The notes under the pieces were generated by a model. It did not search any database. It saw only the letters and a program-made list of their open reading frames with translations, and had not been told where the DNA came from. A stretch of DNA of 34,298 bases, taken from contig JAJTDK010000031.1 in assembly GCA_021300495.1 (NCBI GenBank), positions 1-34,298 of the forward strand. Direction: 5' to 3'. Positions 28,270 to 34,298 of this stretch are shown here, piece after piece. The stretch's first letter is position 1; each line of letters starts with the position of its first letter. This DNA is from Limnohabitans sp. (GTDB lineage: Bacteria; Pseudomonadota; Gammaproteobacteria; Burkholderiales; Burkholderiaceae_C). The translations under genes and the position numbers were made by a program.

Positions 28270-29238
28270 AATTTACGCCTGCTTTGCTGAAAACTCGCGT
28301 GGCAGGCGACATGCTGAAGCGCCGGCTCCAACTCGCAATGACTTCCAACGTGATCGAGACCGCATCGTTCACTCAACGGCTTTTCGCCGGCTGGTTTATA
28401 AAACGCAGGTTTTTTTAAATCACGAAGGTGATTTGTTTCGCACCCGCCTGACTCATTCTTTAGAGGTGGCTCAGCTTGGACGTTCCATTGCCCGCGCATT
28501 CGTTATCCAGACTTTGACGGCTTGAACCTCACCTTCGAAACGCGTGAGGGTATTTTGAAACATTGCGCGCGGCGCAATGCGCTTTTGATCGAGGCTCAAG
28601 AACCTGGGGGTGTGGCCAAACGATTTTTAGAGGGCACGCAGCCTAGTTTGGAAGCGCAACTTTGTAACTTGGCCGATGCCATTGCTTACAACGCGCATGA
28701 CATTGACGATGGGGTGCGCTCTGGTTTGCTGAGCTTGTCGCAAATGGCAGATGCACCTTTGTTTGAACACTACAAAATTTTGACTCTGCAGCAGCATCCT
28801 AGCTTGGTGGATGCTTCTAAAACTAGACGCTTGTTGTACGAAACCATTCGCCGCATGCTCAGCGATCAGGTCTACGATGTCATTGACACCACGCGTGCTA
28901 ATTTACTTTTGCACGCCCCTCAGCATGCAGACCAGGCAAGGCTTGCAGGACCACTCGTGGCATTTGGGGAGGTCATGGCAGAACAAGTGCAAGCCATGAA
29001 ATCATTTTTATTCAAGCATTTGTATCGGCATCCCCAAGTGATGGAGACCACCACCCAAGCCCAAGTGGTGGTGCGCGAGTTGTTTTCTGCTTACCTAAGC
29101 AGACCCCAAGAAATGTCTTCGGATTTTGCTGCGCGCGAAGAAACGCCTCGTGCAGTTGCTGACTATATTGCGGGAATGACCGATCGCTTTGCCGCGCGCG
29201 AGCACGAACGCTTAACGGGGCGTCGATTGTTAGCATGA
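28262..29238 (+). pseudogene. dgt: dgt-type deoxyguanosine triphosphatase with deleted HD motif
   Basis: The N-terminal 79 residues (through [40 protein letters not shown]) and the C-terminal part ([21 protein letters not shown] onward to the end) are both typical of dGTPase-like proteins. They lie in different frames and join at about 28499-28501. Relatives carry roughly 55-60 residues between them, including the metal-binding HD dyad (AHDLGHTPFGH). Those residues, and hence the catalytic site, are absent. As written, translation ends 87 residues in at 28525. The GTG start at 28262 overlaps the aroB stop. Enzymes of this family hydrolyse dGTP or other dNTPs. Confidence 0.9.
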
Positions 29239-30482
29239 CAAGTTCCTCACCAGTCTCTGACAAGTCTTTGTCTTTAGGGGCTGCCTACTGCGTGATTTTT
29301 TCTGGCGTTGTGGCTGCATTGCAAATTGGAAAGCTGCCACCTGCTTTGCCAGAATTGAGTCAAACTTTGGGATTGAGTTTGATGCAAGCGGGCTTCTTGT
29401 TGTCCTTGGTGCAACTTGCAGGCATGAGCTTGGCCCTCGTCGTGGGTTTGTCTGCCGATGGCTTCGGCCTGAAACGCAGCATGTTGTTAGGCTTGGTCAT
29501 TTTGGGTGCGGCCAGTGCCATGGGCGCTGCCGCAGAAAGCGCTACCTCCCTCATGGTGTGGCGTGCCGTTGAGGGTTTTGGATTCTTAGCGGTGACGTTG
29601 CCAGCACCCGGGCTCATTCGGAAGTTGGTCAGCGAATACCATTTGCGAAAATTGTTGGGCTATTGGGGGGCTTACATGCCTGCGGGCACAGCCCTGACCT
29701 TGTTGGCGGGACCTATGTGGTTGCCGGAGTTTGGATGGCGTACCTGGTGGCTGTTGTTTGCTGTTTTGTCTTGGGTCATGGCCTTTGTTTTGTGGCGTGT
29801 GGTGCCTGCAGATGTTTCAACTTTCTCTGGTCTTGAACCCGCACAGGCTTCATCCGTTAAAACGGTAGCTTGGACCCAAAGATTGCGAGAAACGCTCTCA
29901 GCACCAGGGCCGTGGTGGGTGGCACTTTGCTTTGCCATGTATTCTGGCCAGTGGCTGGCGGTGGTGGGGTTCTTGCCATCCATCTACACTCAGGCTGGTT
30001 TGTTGGGTGCCACTTTGGGCTCATTGACGGCATTCGCTGCAGCCGTCAACATGGTGGGCAACATGGCCTCAGGGCGTTTGTTGCAAAAGGGTATTCATCC
30101 CAGCGTGTTGTTGGCCATGGGATTCTTGGCAATGGGGGCTGGCGCTTTTTTGGCGTTTGCAGAGTTCACCCAAAGTTGGCCATGGTTGCGTTATGCAGGC
30201 GTGTTGCTTTTTTCAGCCTGTGGCGGTTTGGTTCCCGGCACTTTATTTTCTTTGGCAGTTCGTTTGGCGCCGCATGAACGCAATGTGTCCACCACAGTGG
30301 GTTGGATGCAGCAAGGCTCTGCGGCGGGGCAGTTTGCAGGGCCGCCATTGGTGGCTTGGCTTGCATCGCAAGTGGGTGGTTGGCAATGGACTTGGTTAGC
30401 AACAGGTTTGTGTTGTGTTCTAGGTGGTTTGCTGTCCCTCTTGATTGCGCGAACTTTGAGTCAACAAAGCGTGGCTTCATGA
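29235..30482 (+). CDS. MFS transporter
   Basis: The 415-residue membrane protein has about twelve hydrophobic segments. A family-like loop follows helix 2 (LSADGFGLKRSMLLGL, the GxxxD/RxxGR type). The first half is more hydrophobic (SAMGAAAESATSLMVWRAVEGFGF), with a linker near residues 195-215 before the second six helices. This resembles CynX/NimT-type or general drug/anion permeases; the substrate is unknown. It starts at ATGA overlapping the dgt end and stops at the ATGA of the next gene. Confidence 0.9.
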   Translation: MTSSSPVSDKSLSLGAAYCVIFSGVVAALQIGKLPPALPELSQTLGLSLMQAGFLLSLVQLAGMSLALVVGLSADGFGLKRSMLLGLVILGAASAMGAAAESATSLMVWRAVEGFGFLAVTLPAPGLIRKLVSEYHLRKLLGYWGAYMPAGTALTLLAGPMWLPEFGWRTWWLLFAVLSWVMAFVLWRVVPADVSTFSGLEPAQASSVKTVAWTQRLRETLSAPGPWWVALCFAMYSGQWLAVVGFLPSIYTQAGLLGATLGSLTAFAAAVNMVGNMASGRLLQKGIHPSVLLAMGFLAMGAGAFLAFAEFTQSWPWLRYAGVLLFSACGGLVPGTLFSLAVRLAPHERNVSTTVGWMQQGSAAGQFAGPPLVAWLASQVGGWQWTWLATGLCCVLGGLLSLLIARTLSQQSVAS

Positions 30483-31114
30483 AATCTCCAACAACAGTCT
30501 CAATGTCTTTAGATACCACTTCATTGAAATCCAAGTTAGAAAATCTGATGGTGCAAGATACTTTGCGCTGGTTAGAACGAGCGGTCATTGGTTTGAATTT
30601 GTGTCCTTTTGCCAAATCGGTGTATGTCAAGGGCCAAGTGCATTGCACAGTCAGTGCGGCCGTCACATTGGAAGCTTTGCGCGACGACTTGCTGCAAGCG
30701 TTAAAAGATCTCGTGGCGCTAGATGCTTCTGAGCGCGATACCACCTTGTTGGTGGTTCAAAACTTATTGCAAGATTTTTACGATTACAACGATTTTTTAA
30801 ATGTGGCGGACGACTGTTTGCTGGCACTTGATTTGGACGGCGAAATTCAAATTGCCAGTTTTCATCCGCGCTACCAATTTGCGGGTACCGAAGAAAACGA
30901 CATCACCAATTTCACAAACCGATCGCCTTACCCCACTTTGCATTTGATTCGGGAGGCTAGCATTGACCGAGCGGTGGCTGCGTTTCCTGAGGCGAAAGCT
31001 ATTTTTGAAGTCAACATGGCCACCTTGAACCAATTGGGCTTGGATGGGTGGAAAGCCTTGGAAGTGGGATCTACTTTGCCGCAAAATGAGTCTGATGAAA
31101 AAAAATCCAGTTAA
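30479..31114 (+). CDS. DUF1415 family protein
   Basis: The 211-residue product starts at the ATGA overlapping the MFS stop; the frame is open further upstream but only inside the MFS gene. The core (TLRWLERAVIGLNLCPFAKSVYV, then ASFHPRYQFAGTEENDITNF and RSPYPTLHLIREASID) matches the DUF1415 family, whose function is not known to me. It overlaps the methyltransferase start by 29 bases. Confidence 0.85.
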   Translation: MKSPTTVSMSLDTTSLKSKLENLMVQDTLRWLERAVIGLNLCPFAKSVYVKGQVHCTVSAAVTLEALRDDLLQALKDLVALDASERDTTLLVVQNLLQDFYDYNDFLNVADDCLLALDLDGEIQIASFHPRYQFAGTEENDITNFTNRSPYPTLHLIREASIDRAVAAFPEAKAIFEVNMATLNQLGLDGWKALEVGSTLPQNESDEKKSS

Positions 31115-32012
31115 TTCGAAATCGACAGAACCCAAGCCATTGGATTTAGATTTGCGGCCAGGGCAATCAATTGAATTGCTCAAAGAGTTGCACATCCTCA
31201 CGCGTGAAGGCAAGCTCAATCAAGACTCACGTCGCAAATTGAAGCAGGTGCTGCATCTGTTTCAGTTCATTGAAAAGATTTTGAAAGAGCTGTCTGAAGA
31301 AGATGCAGCCAAGGCCTTGAAGTTGTCTGTCTCTCAGCCGACTATTGGCAGCGCGCTGCCAAAGGGTTTGTCACTTGCAGACCATGGTGCAGGCAAGTCT
31401 TATTTAGGCTTCATCGTCTACGATTTATTTTTCAAGCAGTTGTCGCAAGGCCATATTTACGGCATTGAAACGCGCACTGAATTGGTCGAAGCTTCGCGGG
31501 CTTTGGCAAAGCGCTTGGACTTTCAGCGCATGGTTTTTTTGAACACCTCTGTAGCCGAGTCATCGCAGTCTGAACTCATGCCATCGCACATCGATGTGGT
31601 CACTGCGCTGCATGCCTGCGACACCGCCACCGACGACGCCATTGCTTTTGGACTCTTGAAAAAAGCCCGCGCCATGGTCTTGGTACCTTGTTGCCAAGCC
31701 GAAGTGGCCGCTCAATTGCGCCAAAACAAAGCCCTCAACTTGTCGCGCACCCCCTTGGCCGAACTCTGGCGCCACCCGCTGCACACCCGCGAAATAGGCA
31801 GCCAACTGACCAACGTCTTGCGCTGCCTTTACCTAGAGTCCAAAGGCTATACCGTCACGGTCACGGAACTGGTCGGCTGGGAACACAGCATGAAAAACGA
31901 ACTCATCCTAGCCCACTACACCGGCCGCCCCAAACAAGGTGCCGCCAACCACCTCCAGTCCCTCCTGACCGAATTCGGCCTTCAGCAATCCCTTGCATCG
32001 CGTTACCCTTAA
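31086..32012 (+). CDS. SAM-dependent methyltransferase of the Methyltransf_32 kind
   Basis: The 308-residue product has a Rossmann-type motif I DHGAGKSYLGFIVYDLF, an acidic motif II region (YGIETRTELVEASR), and ALHACDTATDD followed by VLVPCCQAE, as in Methyltransf_32 proteins; the methyl acceptor is unknown. The start ATG at 31086 (alternative 31095) is inside the DUF1415 gene. The stop TAA at 32010-32012 lies within the left repeat of the RAYT unit, so the unit abuts or replaces the gene's natural end. From about 31620 the coding sequence becomes visibly richer in C at third positions than the first half. Confidence 0.8.
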   Translation: MSLMKKNPVNSKSTEPKPLDLDLRPGQSIELLKELHILTREGKLNQDSRRKLKQVLHLFQFIEKILKELSEEDAAKALKLSVSQPTIGSALPKGLSLADHGAGKSYLGFIVYDLFFKQLSQGHIYGIETRTELVEASRALAKRLDFQRMVFLNTSVAESSQSELMPSHIDVVTALHACDTATDDAIAFGLLKKARAMVLVPCCQAEVAAQLRQNKALNLSRTPLAELWRHPLHTREIGSQLTNVLRCLYLESKGYTVTVTELVGWEHSMKNELILAHYTGRPKQGAANHLQSLLTEFGLQQSLASRYP

Positions 32013-32036
32013 TTGGGGTCAGATCAACATTAATTT
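32009..32036 (+). repeat. Left 28-bp inverted repeat of the RAYT element
   Basis: The sequence TTAATTGGGGTCAGATCAAC followed by ATTAATTT is the perfect reverse complement of 32842-32869. The match stops at 32008 and at 32037, so the repeat is exactly 28 bases. It includes the stop codon of the methyltransferase gene. Confidence 0.95.
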
Positions 32037-32057
32037 CTTTCGGGTTAGCATTCAGGC

Positions 32058-32756
32058 ATGGCCCGCCAACCCCGTTTAGCCCTTCCAGGTTACCCGCATC
32101 ATGTGATTCAGCGGGGTAACAATCGCCAGCCCATCGTGCTGGACGAGGCCGATCGAAGAATGCTTTACAGCCTGTGGCTAGAAGAGTCACAGCGTCACAA
32201 AGTGGCTGTCAACGCTTACGTGTTGCTCGACAATCACTTCCACATGTTGCTCACACCGCCCAGCGATGAGGCAATGTCTTTGATGATGCAATCGGTGGGG
32301 CGGACTTATGTGCGCTACTTCAACAAGCGCCACAACAGAAGCGGCACACTCTGGGAAGGGCGCTACAAATCCTCGCTGATTGATTCAGAAGGGTATCTCC
32401 TCACGTGCATGGCCTACATTGACTTAAACCCAGTCAGAGCAGGTTTGGCAGAGTCGGCTGAGGACTTTAGCTGGTCGAGCTACAAGCACCTGGCAGGTCA
32501 AAGTATCGACAAATTGGTAACGCCGCACGCACTTTATTGGGGTTTGGGCAATACGCCCTTTGCCAGGGAGGCGGCATACGCCGAATTTGTGGCCGGAGGT
32601 TTGTCTGTGGCCACTCAAAAAGCCCTGACCGAGTCTGCCTTGAAGGGGCGCGTGGTGGGGCGCCCTGACTTTTTAATGTCATTGGAAAAGAATACTCAAC
32701 GTCAAATCCTGCCGCAGAAGGCTGGAAGACCTTTCAAAAAACTCTCTAAGGCCTAA
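32058..32756 (+). CDS. REP-associated tyrosine transposase (RAYT, Y1 family)
   Basis: The 232-residue protein starts with the RAYT hallmark MARQPRLALPGYPHHVIQRG. It has the HUH-type metal motif His60-Phe-His62 in DNHFHMLL, GTLWEGRYKSSLI, and a catalytic Tyr among Tyr113/Tyr120 near AYIDLNPVRAGL. It would cleave single-stranded DNA at REP hairpins. It appears intact. The start at 32058 directly begins the conserved N-terminus. Confidence 0.96.
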   Translation: MARQPRLALPGYPHHVIQRGNNRQPIVLDEADRRMLYSLWLEESQRHKVAVNAYVLLDNHFHMLLTPPSDEAMSLMMQSVGRTYVRYFNKRHNRSGTLWEGRYKSSLIDSEGYLLTCMAYIDLNPVRAGLAESAEDFSWSSYKHLAGQSIDKLVTPHALYWGLGNTPFAREAAYAEFVAGGLSVATQKALTESALKGRVVGRPDFLMSLEKNTQRQILPQKAGRPFKKLSKA

Positions 32757-32835
32757 TTTCTAATCAATAAATTAGATCTAAATGATTATTTTTATGCCTA
32801 TTTTGATCTGTCCCTAATTAATTGACTTTTAAAAA

Positions 32836-32858
32836 CAGATCAAATTAATGTTGATCTG
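32836..32858. repeat. REP-like hairpin at the right end of the RAYT unit
   Basis: CAGATCAA (32836-32843), a seven-base loop, then TTGATCTG (32851-32858): perfect eight-base arms overlapping the right inverted repeat. It could be the folded substrate of the transposase. Confidence 0.6.
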
Positions 32859-32869
32859 ACCCCAATTAA
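32842..32869 (-). repeat. Right 28-bp inverted repeat of the RAYT element
   Basis: Perfect reverse complement of 32009-32036. It ends five bases before the -35 element of the candidate gltB promoter, so the element sits just upstream of gltB. Confidence 0.95.
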
Positions 32870-32874
32870 TTTTC

Positions 32875-32903
32875 TTGGCATTTTTGTTGCAATGCAATAT
32901 GCT
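32875..32903 (+). promoter_or_regulatory. Candidate sigma70 promoter of gltB
   Basis: TTGGCA (32875-32880), 17 bases, TATGCT (32898-32903): a good consensus fit, followed 22 bases later by AGGAG (32926-32930) and the gltB ATG. It lies just outside the RAYT right repeat. Confidence 0.6.
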
Positions 32904-32936
32904 CTCTATCCCGCGAAATATCTTTAGGAGTGCGCC

Positions 32937-34298
32937 ATGACTTCGGCTGCCGAAAAATTAGCTTTGCAACAAACGGGTTTGTACGACCCAACTCAAGAGC
33001 ACGACGCTTGTGGTGTGGGCTTTGTGGCCCATATCAAAGGCGCTAAAACGCATGCCATCGTGACGCAGGCTTTGAAGATTTTGGAGAACTTGGACCATCG
33101 GGGTGCTGTGGGTGCCGACAAGTTGATGGGTGACGGCGCAGGTATCTTGATTCAGTTGCCCGATGCGCTTTATCGCGAAGAGATGGCCAAGCAAGGCGTC
33201 ACTTTGCCAGCGCAAGGTGAGTACGGTGTGGGCATGGTGTTTTTGCCCAAAGAACACGCATCGCGCATGGCATGCGAGCAAGAGCTCGAGCGCGCTGTCA
33301 AAGCCGAAGGTCAAGTGTTGTTGGGCTGGCGCGATGTGCCCGTTAACCGTGACATGCCCATGTCGCCTACTGTGCGCGAAAAAGAACCTGTTTTAAAACA
33401 GATCTTCATCGGCCGCGGTGCTGATGTGATTGTGCAAGACGCCCTGGAACGCAAGCTGTATGTCATTCGCAAAACAGCCAGTGCCGCCATTCAAAACCTC
33501 AAGCTGAAGCACAGCAACGAGTACTACATCCCTAGCATGTCCAGCCGTACCGTGGTGTACAAAGGCTTGCTCTTGGCCGACCAAGTTGGTACCTACTTCC
33601 GTGACTTGGAAGACGAGCGCTGTGTGTCGGCACTGGGCTTGGTGCACCAGCGTTTCTCCACCAACACTTTCCCAGAGTGGCCATTGGCTCACCCTTACCG
33701 CTATGTGGCGCACAACGGTGAGATCAACACCGTTAAAGGCAACTACAACTGGATGAAGGCTCGCGAAGGCGTGATGTCTTCCCCCGTGCTTGGCAACGAC
33801 TTGCAAAAGCTCTACCCCATCAGCTTTGCCGGTCAATCCGACACAGCCACGTTTGACAACTGTTTAGAGTTGCTCACCATGGCCGGTTACCCCATCAGCC
33901 AAGCCGTGATGATGATGATTCCCGAGCCATGGGAAAACCACACCACCATGGACGAGCGCCGAAAGGCCTTCTATGAATACCACGCCGCCATGCTCGAGCC
34001 ATGGGACGGCCCTGCATCCATTGTGTTTACCGATGGCCGCCAAATTGGTGCGACCTTGGACCGCAATGGTTTGCGTCCTTCACGCTATTGCATCACCGAC
34101 GATGACATGGTGATCATGGGTTCTGAGACCGGCGTGTTGCCCATTCCAGAAAGCAAAATTGTTCGCAAGTGGCGCCTGCAGCCCGGCAAGATGTTCCTGA
34201 TCGATTTGGAACAAGGTCGCATGATCGACGACGAAGAACTCAAGTCGAACCTGGCCAGCAGCAAGCCCTACAAGCAGTGGATTGAAAACTTGCGCATC
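32937..34298 (+). CDS. gltB: Glutamate synthase (NADPH) large subunit, 5' part
   Basis: The frame is open for 454 codons to the window end with no stop. After a 24-residue propeptide the conserved Cys25 (DACGVGFVA) would become the N-terminal nucleophile of the glutamine amidotransferase domain. Other family marks are NLDHRGAVGADKLMGDGAG, HQRFSTNTFPEW, AHNGEINTVKGN and DRNGLRPSRY. GltB with GltD forms glutamate from glutamine and 2-oxoglutarate. An AGGAG site 6 bases before the ATG supports the start. The rest of the gene, and gltD, lie beyond the window. Confidence 0.97.
   Translation, partial: MTSAAEKLALQQTGLYDPTQEHDACGVGFVAHIKGAKTHAIVTQALKILENLDHRGAVGADKLMGDGAGILIQLPDALYREEMAKQGVTLPAQGEYGVGMVFLPKEHASRMACEQELERAVKAEGQVLLGWRDVPVNRDMPMSPTVREKEPVLKQIFIGRGADVIVQDALERKLYVIRKTASAAIQNLKLKHSNEYYIPSMSSRTVVYKGLLLADQVGTYFRDLEDERCVSALGLVHQRFSTNTFPEWPLAHPYRYVAHNGEINTVKGNYNWMKAREGVMSSPVLGNDLQKLYPISFAGQSDTATFDNCLELLTMAGYPISQAVMMMIPEPWENHTTMDERRKAFYEYHAAMLEPWDGPASIVFTDGRQIGATLDRNGLRPSRYCITDDDMVIMGSETGVLPIPESKIVRKWRLQPGKMFLIDLEQGRMIDDEELKSNLASSKPYKQWIENLRI

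Larger units (their letters stand above)
32009..32869 (+). mobile_element. RAYT (REP-associated tyrosine transposase) unit
   Basis: A single transposase gene (32058-32756) is flanked by perfect 28-bp inverted repeats, giving a unit of 861 bases. A degenerate copy of the repeat lies inside at about 32801-32823 (TTAATT.GGG.CAGATCAA type). RAYTs are domesticated IS200-like enzymes that process REP sequences; the third repeat copy at 6061-6088 is consistent with spread of the repeat. Confidence 0.85.

Overview
The window looks like a chromosomal segment of a betaproteobacterium, most likely Burkholderiales of the Comamonadaceae type. The signs are the GroEL tail, MetK, PBP1A and GltB sequences, two Bug-type (TctC) solute-binding proteins, a molybdenum hydroxylase cluster, and the gene order mrcA / pilMNOPQ-like / aroK-aroB-dgt / gltB. 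No genus is asserted. Coding density is high, no gap without a gene exceeds 300 bases, and I saw no tRNA, rRNA or CRISPR.

Layout. 1-116: the 3' tail of an unidentified gene. 207-1643 (minus): a small secreted Cys/His-rich protein and a four-helix membrane protein fused to a type-1 copper (cupredoxin) domain, probably copper handling. 1686-3785 (minus): the groES-groEL heat-shock operon with a textbook CIRCE operator and promoter, but groEL carries an internal deletion plus frameshift. 3922-5070: a class II Fic enzyme. 5086-11427: a catabolic block with the FeS subunit and a broken large subunit of a xanthine-dehydrogenase-type hydroxylase, a divergent operon of two Bug proteins and a ModA-like protein, and a frameshifted fumarylacetoacetate hydrolase family gene. 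11428-20455: housekeeping genes metK, two LpxL-type acyltransferases, an alpha/beta hydrolase, yihA, a cytochrome c4, msrP-msrQ, lysA-lptM and cyaY. 20478-22844 (minus): mrcA. 22954-32012: one tightly overlapping operon holding a reduced type IV pilus/competence set (short PilM, PilN, a PilO-PilP fusion, short PilQ), then aroK, aroB, a broken dgt, an MFS permease, a DUF1415 protein and a methyltransferase. 32009-32869: a RAYT transposase between perfect 28-bp inverted repeats. 32937-34298: the 5' part of gltB.

Two patterns stand out. First, four separate genes (groEL, the hydroxylase large subunit, the FAH-family hydrolase and dgt) each lack an internal piece and change reading frame exactly at the gap, while flanking residues on both sides are well conserved. 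This is either real decay or an assembly artefact; groEL is essential, so at least that one argues for artefact or a second copy elsewhere. Second, the 28-bp terminal repeat of the RAYT unit occurs a third time, 26 kb away and in frame, inside the hydroxylase large-subunit gene, where it appears to have added about nine residues.

The most biologically novel-looking item is the compacted pilus-alignment module, in which PilO and PilP are one protein and both PilM and PilQ are much shorter than usual.
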